DNA of 52,588 bases from positions 1 to 52,588 of the forward strand of contig JALHSQ010000085.1 of the NCBI GenBank assembly GCA_022865885.1. Direction: 5' to 3'. The notes under the pieces are model-generated. The model was not told where the DNA came from. It saw nothing but the letters and a program-made list of their open reading frames with translations, and made no database searches. The position numbers were made by a program, and so were the translations under genes. Position 1 is the stretch's first letter. Every line of letters starts with the position of its first letter. Below, piece after piece: positions 1-9,099 of the stretch. The stretch is from Candidatus Bathyarchaeota archaeon. Lineage in GTDB: Archaea > Thermoproteota > Bathyarchaeia > Bathyarchaeales > Bathycorpusculaceae.

Positions 1-243
1 AGCCCGTTTCGCCTATCTTTATCAGGCACAGTTTTCTCAGTCGTTGATCCACGTCAAGCAGTCTAGTCATTTCTCTTAGACTGCGAACGCCCTTCATTTT
101 CATAACAATGAAAGTTCTGAAAACCCCTAGTGGATTCCTTGGAGGTCTCCCAGGCCCAACCGTGTGAAAGCAACTGTGCACTGCAGCTTTAGCAAAACTT
201 AAGTCTACGTTTTTGAAGAGGGTTTCTAGGGTCGCGTGTTCAT
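1..243 (-). pseudogene. N-terminal part of an IS4/IS5-like DDE transposase, cut by the window edge
   Basis: Translating the complement of positions 1-240 gives an open frame containing GRPPRNPLGVFRTF followed by KGVRSLREMTRLLD. This is the usual N-terminal helical region of IS4/IS5-family DDE transposases, whose catalytic part would lie beyond the left edge. A strong Shine-Dalgarno (AGGAGGTGA, complement of 260-268) precedes an ATG at 243-241, but that frame hits TAG after five codons, and the transposase frame is one base back. Either the gene is frameshifted and dead, or it depends on a -1 shift. No inverted repeat end was identified. The family call rests on motif resemblance only. Confidence 0.6.
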
Positions 244-405
244 CTTGTCCCGCTGGGATTCACCTCCTAAGCTTGGACGTAAGCCATAAAATACGAGACC
301 CCAACTGCATTAATCAATTTCGGGACAAGCCAGCGCACACTCTGAGTAAATTTATTAGTGTACGAGTAGTTAACAATCCTTATATTCAAAACTGGAAACA
401 AAGAA

Positions 406-2715
406 ATGCTTATGCCTGATCGATGGGTCGTTCCCTTTCTAACTTTTCTTCTGTTGAGCCTCGTTGGTATCACAAGTTCTGTGCCAACGGTGCATAGCAG
501 CCAGGAAGCTCTATTGACGGTGACTCCCTCTTGCTCAACTGTTCAAGTTGGGGACTGCTTCTGGGTTAACGTGAGCATCGAAAACGCGCCAGACCTCTAC
601 GCATGGCAGTTCAAACTCTGTTGGAGAGCATACGCCTTTCTCGTGGCTGAGGCCTGCTATCCAGATGATTACGTTTTCGCTGGAAGAAATGATGCAACCG
701 CGTTCGACCCCGTTATCATGAATGACTCCAGTTGCATTACAAGCGGAGAAAACCGATCGGATTGGCCGAAAAAAAGTTACTTGCCAGGAGTTCCCGAAAA
801 TAACTCTGGTTACGCCTTGTGTGGAGCTTCGCTTCTGGGCTCAGCACAAGCCTTCAATGGCAACGGAGTCTTAGCCAGTGTCAAGCTGGTCGCAAACCTT
901 CCGGGCAACTGGAGGCTAACTCTAGACTCCATTGATACAACTCTCCTTGATAGTGACCTCAATATCCTGCCATGCACACGAAAAACCTACAGCGTGGTCG
1001 TGGAACCATACGACGTGCCAGAAGCCACACTTTACACCGATCCAATATCACCATTCATGGATAACCCGGAATTGGTGAGCGAAAGCTACAGCTTCTTGAT
1101 GGATGTTGGTGTCTCGAATGTTTGCGGGTTGCACGCTTGGCAAATCGGATTGCTCTATAATAGTTCAGTGCTGAAATGTCTGGAACGAGATGCCGATAAT
1201 CTGCATGGGTATTTCTCATGGCAACGTTCAATGTCTCAGGATCAAGCTTTGAACGGTAATCTTACGTTAAGATCAATCCTGTTCCAGGTTGTCGGCATAG
1301 GTTATGTTGGCCTAAGGTTTGACACTGATTATACCAGTCTTTGGCTCCCGGATTTCTCCGAGATCAAATACACTGTTGAAACGGGAGAGACCGATGTAGG
1401 GGATTATCTGTTCTTCAACGTTCACTACAGTGATCTGAACCTTCCTCCGCCCCTCGAAGGCTTTTTCATATACCCTCGGTGTAGCCATGCTAGTGCTGGA
1501 CAAACGTTCACCTTGGCGGTATGTTCAAGCCTGCGTGGCTACGCAGGACAAGCCATAGTCTATTTCAATAGTTCGGTTCTCCGAGCAGAGAGAGCATGGG
1601 GGAGAACGGGAGCAAAATATTTCGTAGAATACATTGACAATTCGTGTGGTTATGTTCTTGTAGGTGAAGCCATACCCAATCGGTATTACGACTGTTTCTG
1701 CAATGACAGCTCGCCATGGATTTTGGGTTACGTCGAGTTTTCGCTTCTCCGTAACGACGGGTGTGCATTGAATTTCGCTCGCGGAGACGGAGATTCGTTC
1801 ATATTTGACTGGGATTGCAATGAAATTCCGACAAACTTCACCAGTGGCTACGTTAATCCTTCTGCTTGCTTCGACAACTTCACGATCGGTATTTCAGTCG
1901 TTAAGCACTCCGGTTCATACTGGAACATTACCGAATATGGCGCGGCACTGTGCAGTACTTCGCGCCACACAGTGTCTAGTGTGAGCTTGGATCCGATTGG
2001 AAAGAACATCAGATTTGACACTCTCCCTAGTCTTAGAGCTGACGCCACTGTTGACTCCGCAAGCTTCACAGCGCCCAAGGATCTTCTAGGGCGAGATCTT
2101 GAAGTCCTGATTGATGGAGAACCCGTGGAGTGCCTCAAGTGGGAGAATGAGACGCATACTTTTCTGAATTTCACGTTCTCCCACAGTCCGCATACGATAG
2201 TTATCAAGCCATCCAGCACGCGTCACTTTGAATTTGTTAAGGGCGGAGAAACCCTTCAAGCTTGCCTCTCAACTAACTCAACTATCGAGTCGCTCACATA
2301 TGACGAAAACGCGAGCGAGATAACTATCAATGCCACAGGACCCTCCGGAACAAGTGGGTACTGCAACATTACATTGCCTAAATCCGCTCTAAGCGAACCA
2401 TTTGCAGTCTCAGTAAATGACACCATCACACCATACACAATTTCAGAAGACCCAAGGCACATATTCATATACCTTGAATATGGCCACAGCGCAAACACAA
2501 TCCGAATAATGTCAACCATTCTTGGCGACATCACCGGCGACAGGAAAGTTGACGTTAGAGACGTGTCTTTTGCCGCCAGGGCGTTTGGAGCCTGCTCAGA
2601 CGATTCCAGATGGATGCCTCAAGCAGACATAAACAGAGACAACAAGATAGACGTCAAAGACATCGCCGGAATAGCCAAGAAATTCGGTTGGGTAGGATAC
2701 CCAGGCTATCCATAG
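406..2715 (+). CDS. secreted cohesin/dockerin-like protein, cysteine-rich
   Basis: This 769-residue protein begins with a hydrophobic signal peptide (about residues 8-30; a second ATG at 412 is an equally good start). Roughly three beta-rich modules follow, near residues 38-200, 210-340 and 355-490; their opening (VQVGDCFWVNVSI...YAWQFKL) resembles cohesin-type carbohydrate-binding modules. A further beta region with many N-glycosylation sequons precedes a C-terminal type I dockerin-like pair of calcium loops: DITGDRKVDVRD from about residue 708 and DINRDNKIDVKD from about residue 740. Such proteins assemble on the outside of the cell by cohesin-dockerin contact, possibly on polysaccharide. 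It is unusually rich in cysteine for an extracellular archaeal protein. A TATA-like CTTATATTC at 379-387 sits about 23-30 bases upstream, suggesting a leaderless transcript. The binding partner is unknown. Confidence 0.75.
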   Translation: MLMPDRWVVPFLTFLLLSLVGITSSVPTVHSSQEALLTVTPSCSTVQVGDCFWVNVSIENAPDLYAWQFKLCWRAYAFLVAEACYPDDYVFAGRNDATAFDPVIMNDSSCITSGENRSDWPKKSYLPGVPENNSGYALCGASLLGSAQAFNGNGVLASVKLVANLPGNWRLTLDSIDTTLLDSDLNILPCTRKTYSVVVEPYDVPEATLYTDPISPFMDNPELVSESYSFLMDVGVSNVCGLHAWQIGLLYNSSVLKCLERDADNLHGYFSWQRSMSQDQALNGNLTLRSILFQVVGIGYVGLRFDTDYTSLWLPDFSEIKYTVETGETDVGDYLFFNVHYSDLNLPPPLEGFFIYPRCSHASAGQTFTLAVCSSLRGYAGQAIVYFNSSVLRAERAWGRTGAKYFVEYIDNSCGYVLVGEAIPNRYYDCFCNDSSPWILGYVEFSLLRNDGCALNFARGDGDSFIFDWDCNEIPTNFTSGYVNPSACFDNFTIGISVVKHSGSYWNITEYGAALCSTSRHTVSSVSLDPIGKNIRFDTLPSLRADATVDSASFTAPKDLLGRDLEVLIDGEPVECLKWENETHTFLNFTFSHSPHTIVIKPSSTRHFEFVKGGETLQACLSTNSTIESLTYDENASEITINATGPSGTSGYCNITLPKSALSEPFAVSVNDTITPYTISEDPRHIFIYLEYGHSANTIRIMSTILGDITGDRKVDVRDVSFAARAFGACSDDSRWMPQADINRDNKIDVKDIAGIAKKFGWVGYPGYP

Positions 2716-2806
2716 CAAATTAGATAGCAAATCACTCAGTTCCCCTTTTTTGTCAAGCGTTGGCAACAGAGTACTAGAGCACTCGCTGAAGCGCGCGCTA
2801 AATGAG

Positions 2807-2831
2807 AAAACATGGTTTTTACCATGCTTTT
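2807..2831 (+). terminator. hairpin-type terminator or mRNA 3' end behind the dockerin gene
   Basis: AAAACATGGT pairs with ACCATGcTTTT (one bulged C) across a loop of four T residues, giving 6 + 4 base pairs. It lies 92 bases after the stop codon; a T6 run at 2746-2751 lies nearer. Either could end the transcript. Confidence 0.4.
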
Positions 2832-2863
2832 GTAACAAAAAAATGTAACAAACGTGTAACAAA
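2831..2863 (+). repeat. three direct copies of TGTAACAAA
   Basis: The 9-mer TGTAACAAA occurs exactly at 2831-2839, 2844-2852 and 2855-2863, at spacings of 13 and 11 bases. It could be a protein-binding array, or just a decayed low-complexity tract. Confidence 0.5.
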
Positions 2864-3001
2864 CCGATTTTTCCTCAGTTTTTGAAAAGACAATTAACCC
2901 AACATTGTTTCTGACGATTTTTCACTCACAAGTTACAGAGACCAATTCTCAAAGAATCTAGGTTCTTTTCATGAATAAAGAATGATTATTTCCTTGAATC
3001 G

Positions 3002-3019
3002 GGTTAACCTAGGTTAACC
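3002..3019. promoter_or_regulatory. perfect 18-base palindrome, operator-like
   Basis: GGTTAACCTAGGTTAACC is its own reverse complement and is also two tandem copies of GGTTAACC joined by TA. It lies in an intergenic region about 500 bases upstream of the HEPN fusion gene. A dimeric or tetrameric regulator site is a reasonable reading; nothing shows which gene it would control. Confidence 0.4.
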
Positions 3020-3520
3020 TAGAGATTCAGAAAAGTGTTTCATACACGTTCGCCGCAAAACAGCGGAGTGACTGGAGGAACAAAGTGGTCTTGGCCCGCG
3101 CGCCCGCAATCGAACAGCTTTTTAACAACGACATAAAGATAACAACAGCAAAGATTGATTAACTCGTCTATATTCCACTGAGTGACCCAATAATTGCCTG
3201 CAAGAAGGAATAGACCGACTAGAATGATTTCGCTCGAGGACATTTTTCTGATAATGATAAGCATATTCCTAGAAAGGACCGTGGAGTTCTTATGGTGAAT
3301 AGTCAAGACACTAGTAAGACGTAGCTTTTTCAATCGCGATTAAGCTAGTTTTGGCTCGCAAATTGATAGTGTACTGTGACAAGCTATCCGGGGGTAAAGT
3401 TTTATCCACATACAGCACAAATTATAAGCGTTCTGGAACTCGCGCGCAGAGTTGTGAAATCGATAAAGAACTTATTCCTTACCAGTAGGCAAAGACCGCC
3501 TTGGAGGTAGCCAATCCAGC

Positions 3521-5149
3521 ATGAAAAATGTGGGAATCCTTGCATACGGATCGCTAATTGATTCTCCCGGAAAAGAAATTGAAGCCGCGATAGACAGTAA
3601 GATTGAGAATGTTCAAACACCATTCAAGATAGAATTTGCTCATTCTAGCGAGAATCGGAATGGAGCGCCTACGTTAGTTCCTGTTGAAAATGGCGGTGCA
3701 AATACGTTAGCCCAAATTATTATCTTGAAAGAGGGTATATCGGAAAGAGACGCCACTGACATGCTTTGGCGAAGAGAAACCCACCAGGTTGGAAGCGGAA
3801 AAGAATATACATGCCCTGTTGAAACGAAGGAAAATGCTGTTTTCATTGAGAAAATAGAGAGTTTTCATAATCTCGCCGTAGTTCTCTATACGAGAATAGT
3901 AGCGGATATAAGTTCACTAACTCCTGAAGAACTTGCTCGAAAAGCGATCGAAAGTGCTCTTTCTGAATCTGGAGATCTAGGAGTAGATGGGGTGAGTTAT
4001 CTTAACCATGCCAAAACTCAAGGCATACAAACCCCCCTTATGTCTGAATATGAAAAGGCAATTCTCAACAAGCTTAGTGCAAAAAATCTCGATGACGCGA
4101 TGGACATCCTGAGAATTGAACGCCTGAAGAAACAAGGAAAGATACCAAAAAAGGCCGAGATTTTATCAAGCCCACCTACTGCAAAAGACGCCGGAAAGTT
4201 GGTAATATTCAGTGCCACAATCGGTAAAACATACATCAAGCTATCTCCGCCAATAGCCTTGGTTAGTGAATATAGAGGCGGAAAACGCCTCAATTCTTAC
4301 AACACAGTCTTTCTTGACTTAAACGCCCAGGTCGAAAACAGTTACCTCTATGTCAGCTTCCCGAGAAAAACCAACCTAGAGGATGTCTTGGACTATTTCA
4401 ATAATTTGATGGCGTTGTTCAATATTATTTCTATTCCTCTTGATTTTGTAACGCCGTCGGACATACTAGTTCGAGCTAAAGGGTTAGGAACGACCATCGA
4501 ATTCATCTCCTCCTCGAAAGCGCACGCCAGAGGATATGGAATGCAGCCAGTTGAAATCTCCAATGCTGATTTTACTCAAATTGACGCTGTTATCCTTTCT
4601 TTGTGGAACAGAATCAAGAGCTCCAAGCATTTTGAGCATGATAACTTCTTTCAATTACTGGGTTATGCCCAATATTACCTTTTTTACGGAATTTACTTCC
4701 TTTCCTTCATTCATGCTTGGATATTTCTGGAATCATGCGTAAACCTACTATGGAGTAGTTTGATTGATTCAGCCTTCCATGATGTGGGAGTAAGCAAAAA
4801 CACCTCCCCCATGGCAGATGAACGGAACTGGACAACCCAGATAAAAATAGATGAATTGTTTCTGAAAAAAATAATTGACAAAGAAATGCGGGATAGTCTT
4901 CAGTCTTTAAGAGCTAAGCGAAACAAAGTCTTCCACCGAGAAAGACAATTGCAGAAAAGGCTAGTTACTGAAGAAGACGCCCGAAAAGCTACCGTGACTG
5001 GACTAAAATTGTTCTATATGATGATAGGATCGAAACTTGGAGATAGAGTAATTGCTTTTAATGATATTAATAAGAAAATATGGGAGACCATGAATAGAGG
5101 CAATTTGCACAAGACAGAAATATTGGAAAAGGCTGGTAGCGATTTGTGA
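3521..5149 (+). CDS. gamma-glutamylcyclotransferase-fold domain fused to a HEPN-like domain
   Basis: The 542-residue protein opens with ILAYGSLI, the glycine-rich motif of the gamma-glutamylcyclotransferase/AIG2 fold, and that domain seems to run to about residue 150. A middle region (about 150-370) is unrecognised. The C-terminal 160 residues are helical and carry R467-N-K-V-F-H472, an RxxxxH motif as in HEPN ribonucleases, within LRAKRNKVFHRE. HEPN domains are typical of RNase toxins and abortive-infection proteins. GGAGGT at 3504-3509 supports the ATG start. The stop overlaps a GTG start of a small downstream frame (GTGA), and a large nuclease-like gene follows, so the gene probably belongs to a defence-type cluster. 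The biochemical role is not known; the N-terminal domain call is by motif only. Confidence 0.5.
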   Translation: MKNVGILAYGSLIDSPGKEIEAAIDSKIENVQTPFKIEFAHSSENRNGAPTLVPVENGGANTLAQIIILKEGISERDATDMLWRRETHQVGSGKEYTCPVETKENAVFIEKIESFHNLAVVLYTRIVADISSLTPEELARKAIESALSESGDLGVDGVSYLNHAKTQGIQTPLMSEYEKAILNKLSAKNLDDAMDILRIERLKKQGKIPKKAEILSSPPTAKDAGKLVIFSATIGKTYIKLSPPIALVSEYRGGKRLNSYNTVFLDLNAQVENSYLYVSFPRKTNLEDVLDYFNNLMALFNIISIPLDFVTPSDILVRAKGLGTTIEFISSSKAHARGYGMQPVEISNADFTQIDAVILSLWNRIKSSKHFEHDNFFQLLGYAQYYLFYGIYFLSFIHAWIFLESCVNLLWSSLIDSAFHDVGVSKNTSPMADERNWTTQIKIDELFLKKIIDKEMRDSLQSLRAKRNKVFHRERQLQKRLVTEEDARKATVTGLKLFYMMIGSKLGDRVIAFNDINKKIWETMNRGNLHKTEILEKAGSDL

Positions 5150-5459
5150 GCTACTCGTCACAACGCAATCTAGTAGGCGGCGCAATGAAGTTGTCGTTTG
5201 ATTTGATGGACCTGATGAAATGGTTCTGTTGCAGATCACTAGCTTTTTTGATGGTACTCGCTATTTCAATTCTGGACCTGGCATCGACTGTTTCATTTGG
5301 GGATTCTCTGATTTGTCTGTCGGAAGCCATTGGAGGAGGCCTATCAGCTTGTCGTTTGATTTGGGCCAATTGGTGTGCATACCAAACGCTTCCATTAACT
5401 ACGAACCCTGTAGACTAACCAGAATACACGGAATCCCTGAATTCCCAGATCTCCGGTAG
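5146..5459 (+). pseudogene. small coupled ORF with an apparent frameshift
   Basis: GTG at 5146 overlaps the stop of the previous gene (GTGA), as in translationally coupled genes. The frame starts plausibly (MSYSSQRNLVGGAMKLSFD), but from about 5195-5200 the protein-like sequence lies one frame over, reading FDGPDEMVLLQITSFFDG and on to a stop at 5457-5459. One extra base near 5198 would give a single protein of about 104 residues, beta-rich in character. No family was recognised. It is either a frameshifted gene, an assembly indel, or two chance frames. Confidence 0.35.
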
Positions 5460-5471
5460 AGGTTTTTCTGA

Positions 5472-8453
5472 GTGTCAAAAACAAATATGAACCTGTTGCA
5501 GTTAGATAGTACTAAGGCGACTAGAATGGCGAACAAAGCTCAAGTGGCTTCACAGATTAGATTTCAGTTGGAGCAGTTATCTTCCAAAAACGCCCACCAC
5601 GATTTTGAGCATCTTTGTCGCTATCTTGCAAGAGCGAGAATATGCAGTAATGTCATCCCTTCGACAGGCCCTGTTTCTGCAGGAGGTGATCAAGGAAAAG
5701 ACTTCGAGACTTTCGTGACTTATTTGCGTTCCAGCCCTATATCTGACTCAACCTTCGTTGGCAGAATCTTGCAAGAACCCATAGTCTTCGCGTGCTCCAT
5801 TCAAAAGGAGGCAATTTCGTCCAAAATCAAATCGGATGTGGACAAGATAATGCAGCACGGAACCAAGGCTCCAGTCAAAGCAATCTACTTTTTCTCTGCA
5901 TCCGACATTCCTATTCGCAATAGAGAAGAGTCAAAATCATGGGCACAAGAAGTGCATTCGGTTGACCTCGAGATACTTGACGGGCAAGCTATATCAGAGT
6001 TGCTTGCAGAACGAGACGTTTTCTGGATTGCGGCCCAATATCTCAGCATGCCCACTGAAATTTATCCTAGGGCGGAACAAGAGGATGATTGGTACATTCA
6101 GACTCTGAAACATTGGCGCACAGATGAGAGAGTTCAGCAAAACTATGCGGATTTCTTCGAAATCAAATCCGCAACGCGACATGCCACATCGAATAAGAAT
6201 GTCAAACAGGATTTGCCTTTTTGGATAAGACTCTTGAAACATTTCACCCACGAAGATTTTCCTTTAATACTCAGGAGAAGTGCAATCTACGAAATAGCCG
6301 TGGCGTCCCTGCGAGGGCTTGGAACATTGATTGGACAAGAGGAAGATCTCAGAACATATTTCGCATCTGTTCCAAGTCTTGAAAACTCTACAGAACTTGA
6401 GGACGTTGCACCTTTGTTGAATTACTGCGTCGGGGCTGTCTCTAGGAACCAAGTTCAGCTGACTTTTGATGAAATTAAAGCTTGGCGAAACAATCTCATT
6501 CAAAAAATAATGCAAAGCATTGAGCAATCTAGGACACCTGGTCAAAAATGTCTTTTGTTGGAGATTAGGGGCTATCTTGCGTTTCAAATAGATCCAGAAA
6601 ACCCTCAGCCTCCAAACGCTGCAGACGCCATCAGATGGTGGACACAAATGATTGAAATTGCGAAGGATGCGCCACTCTTTCCATTAGAGCGATTCACAGA
6701 TCGTCTTACGTTCTACACTCGTTTCATAGGTAATTGCCCTGAATATGATTATCTTACGCAACAGATGGATTTGTTATTATCTCAAAGGTACGGTGACTTC
6801 AAAGCAGCGGAAAAATGTAGAGATAGGGCGATGACGTTCCTTAAACTTGGTAAGCCTCTTGAAGCGATCAACCAATTGCACAAAGCAAAAATAAAGTGGT
6901 TTGCCGAAGAAGCGATTAGAGGTTCATTAATCTCAATGCTCGTGATTTCTCAATCGTATCAGGAACTCGGGCTCAATTTCGCCGCAAAATGCTATGCGTT
7001 AGCAGCTGCATCAATTGCGCTTCAGATGCCCAACCCAGAGATTAAGTCAATAGTGTCAAAAGCACTTGTTTTAGCTGCACAAAGCGATTACGCACAGGGT
7101 TCTTGGTGTGGGTACGTAGAACTAGCTGAAAGCGGGCTGAAAGCATATAGCATTTTCTCGAATCCTGACCCCGAAGCATCGGAAATTGATGAGTTTCAAC
7201 AGACACTATTTAATATCGCCACAATGACTGCAGTGACAAGTGTTCTTGACGATGAAATGCACAGTTTTCTGGAAGAAAAAATAAAAAAATGGAACCTGGT
7301 CGATTGGCTAGACGAAATATTGCAGAAAGCGTATACTGAATGGAAAAAATTGGAAGTCCCCAAAATATGGAATAGACTTGAAGAGCAGCTTTGGGGAAGA
7401 CCTTTTGGAGATTTAGACAAAGTGCGAACCTCAACATGGTCAGAGTTGGGAATCACTTGGAAGGTATCATGGGAGAACAATTATGAGACGACACCAATCG
7501 CTGAGCAATTGATTGCTGCTCTGCAAATTTTGCTTGCCGATATGTCGAAGGTCGACCTTTGTTTGTTAAAAACCGATATCGAAATTCACGTCAGCATCGA
7601 TAAGAATAGTGATTTTCAAACAAAAGCTACCCCTTCTAACAAAGGACGGAAGTGGGAAGTGGTTTTCCCCGCTGGTAGATTAAATGATTGGCAGGATTTG
7701 CAGATAAAGATACTTGCAGGCACCTTTTCCATATTAGCTGAGGTTTCATTACTACCAATTGCGAAATTCAATGAGAAAATGGAAGATAGTTTCAGGAATG
7801 GAACCTCGATGAAAGTATTTGTGGCTAAGCCATATGAAGTGTTGTACCAGGGTTTCGTTACCAAAGAGATGTTCAATTCTGCAAGCAAGTCCGAAAGAAA
7901 GATTCCTCAAGAACATCTCCAATTTGACATTAGAGAGAATGAGGCTTTATCTTGGGTGAATGGTCCTGGCCTGGGATATAGCAAAGAAAAAGCTGTTGAA
8001 CTACTCAAGAATCGATACTCAAACGTAAGCATTCCTATACAATATACGCTTAAGAATTTGCGAGATCATGCAGAGTTCAGAACGATTATAAAAAAACTAC
8101 GCCAAGACGGCTGGCTTGACTGGCATATACTCACTTCAATAAACAATTTGGCGGTGAGCTATCGAGCTAGGCAGCTTTTGAAACCTGACATCAGCCCAAA
8201 AGATGAAAAGGATTTGTATGTTAGGGTGATGAGTGAACCAGAAAGAGATGATTCCGCTCCAATCCCAGTTACTGAATTTTCAGAAGAAGATCTAAGAATG
8301 GCTCTAAGAGTGAGCATGATCTCAACTATTAGGGTGCTGGGCCTCGAGTCACGCCAACGGACTCCAGATTTTGATGGAATCGAACATTTTCTCAGAAATA
8401 GATACAACTATTGGACAGACGATATTAATCACGAAGATCCGTTCCCAGGCTGA
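5472..8453 (+). CDS. large Mrr-like nuclease/helical-repeat protein, putative defence factor
   Basis: This 993-residue protein starts at GTG 5472. Residues about 30-180 resemble a PD-(D/E)XK (Mrr-like) restriction-nuclease domain: a helix with FEHLCRYL, then PSTGPVSAGGDQGKDFETF with D73 and D77, then VFACSIQKE with Q111 and K112 at the place of the E-x-K pair. The long middle part (about 280-620) is alpha-helical with TPR-like stretches such as KCRDRAMTFLKLGKPLEAIN. The C-terminal third is unrecognised. No P-loop was seen, so this is not a STAND-type ATPase. Mrr-like domains on large helical proteins are common in anti-phage systems; the neighbouring HEPN and PIN/ATPase genes fit that context. 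The function is inferred, not shown. Confidence 0.5.
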   Translation: MSKTNMNLLQLDSTKATRMANKAQVASQIRFQLEQLSSKNAHHDFEHLCRYLARARICSNVIPSTGPVSAGGDQGKDFETFVTYLRSSPISDSTFVGRILQEPIVFACSIQKEAISSKIKSDVDKIMQHGTKAPVKAIYFFSASDIPIRNREESKSWAQEVHSVDLEILDGQAISELLAERDVFWIAAQYLSMPTEIYPRAEQEDDWYIQTLKHWRTDERVQQNYADFFEIKSATRHATSNKNVKQDLPFWIRLLKHFTHEDFPLILRRSAIYEIAVASLRGLGTLIGQEEDLRTYFASVPSLENSTELEDVAPLLNYCVGAVSRNQVQLTFDEIKAWRNNLIQKIMQSIEQSRTPGQKCLLLEIRGYLAFQIDPENPQPPNAADAIRWWTQMIEIAKDAPLFPLERFTDRLTFYTRFIGNCPEYDYLTQQMDLLLSQRYGDFKAAEKCRDRAMTFLKLGKPLEAINQLHKAKIKWFAEEAIRGSLISMLVISQSYQELGLNFAAKCYALAAASIALQMPNPEIKSIVSKALVLAAQSDYAQGSWCGYVELAESGLKAYSIFSNPDPEASEIDEFQQTLFNIATMTAVTSVLDDEMHSFLEEKIKKWNLVDWLDEILQKAYTEWKKLEVPKIWNRLEEQLWGRPFGDLDKVRTSTWSELGITWKVSWENNYETTPIAEQLIAALQILLADMSKVDLCLLKTDIEIHVSIDKNSDFQTKATPSNKGRKWEVVFPAGRLNDWQDLQIKILAGTFSILAEVSLLPIAKFNEKMEDSFRNGTSMKVFVAKPYEVLYQGFVTKEMFNSASKSERKIPQEHLQFDIRENEALSWVNGPGLGYSKEKAVELLKNRYSNVSIPIQYTLKNLRDHAEFRTIIKKLRQDGWLDWHILTSINNLAVSYRARQLLKPDISPKDEKDLYVRVMSEPERDDSAPIPVTEFSEEDLRMALRVSMISTIRVLGLESRQRTPDFDGIEHFLRNRYNYWTDDINHEDPFPG

Positions 8454-8565
8454 AATTGGGTTTTGCGTTTGGAATAAGGCATAGTAGACCATAAGGGGGA
8501 TTCACGTAAAAGCGTGCGGGATGGGACCAAATATTTTTTGTTCTTGATGTATGATATGAGTGATT

Positions 8566-8649
8566 GTTTGAACCCACGAACATCACTCGCTAACTAGCAT
8601 TAAGCAAGCGAGTTGTATTAATGCTATAATCGATTCGCACGGTTCAAAC
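8566..8649 (+). ncRNA. putative structured RNA with closing helix and pseudoknot-type inner stems
   Basis: Three perfect inverted repeats lie in 84 bases. The outer pair GTTTGAACC (8566-8574) / GGTTCAAAC (8641-8649) gives a 9-bp closing helix, extended after an internal loop by CGAA (8577-8580) / TTCG (8634-8637). Inside, ACTCGCT (8585-8591) pairs with AGCGAGT (8607-8613), and TAGCATTAA (8595-8603) pairs with TTAATGCTA (8618-8626). These two inner stems interleave, so they form either an H-type pseudoknot or two mutually exclusive hairpins. A TATA-like AAATATTTTTT at 8529-8539 lies about 30 bases upstream. It could be a structured RNA or a recombination/binding site; strand and family are unknown. 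Confidence 0.45.
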
Positions 8650-8661
8650 TATTTCATCAAT

Positions 8662-8952
8662 ATGCGGAATTTTCAGAGGCAAATCTTCTGCATTGTCCAC
8701 AAGTTTATAGTTGCACATGGCTTTATGAATATGAACACGGTTCTTGACGGAATCGTTGACATCTGCAGTAGCAAATACCGAAGGCGCTATTTGAGCTACT
8801 CCAGAGAGCTCATTTTAAGTCTGGCGACGTCTTATTACAACTATGAGAATGAAGGTGAGAAAGCACGCGCAGTTATTGGAATATCTCCTGAAAAACCTTT
8901 TTTGCCTACTGGCGTAATCTGGGGACCAGTGCAAATTCGCTCGGCTGCTTGA
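8662..8952 (+). CDS. hypothetical protein, doubtful
   Basis: A 96-residue frame starting at ATG 8662, directly after the structured element. It has no clear ribosome-binding site and no recognised domain. Its mixed hydrophobic and charged composition (IVHKFIVAHGF, YLSYSRELILSLATSYYNY) is protein-like but not decisive. It may be a remnant. Confidence 0.2.
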   Translation: MRNFQRQIFCIVHKFIVAHGFMNMNTVLDGIVDICSSKYRRRYLSYSRELILSLATSYYNYENEGEKARAVIGISPEKPFLPTGVIWGPVQIRSAA

Positions 8953-9099
8953 AGTCGAGAGTTCAGCAAAAAAGAGGGTTTTGGCTTAATCACAGTCTGG
9001 GAACGGTAACTCCCGGGCTACCATTGCATGCGTGAGAGAATACTCGCCGTTTTTCACTTGCGGGATTTGGCTGAAAGCCACTTGCGAACTGCATATATC

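Larger units (their letters stand above)
2716..3520. other. 800-base intergenic region without a convincing gene
   Basis: No open frame here has a credible start and protein-like composition. A complement-strand frame at 3040-3333 looks like chance. The region holds a T-run and hairpin behind the dockerin gene, three direct TGTAACAAA repeats, a perfect 18-base palindrome and, at its right end, the ribosome-binding site GGAGGT (3504-3509) of the next gene. Confidence 0.6.

Noticed and set aside
3091-3110. GC-rich tract that might mark an RNA gene
   Set aside because: No stable arms or tRNA pattern could be built around it.
8641-8649. GGTTCAAAC resembles a tRNA T-loop
   Set aside because: No acceptor or anticodon arms can be paired around it on either strand; the 9-mer instead pairs with 8566-8574.
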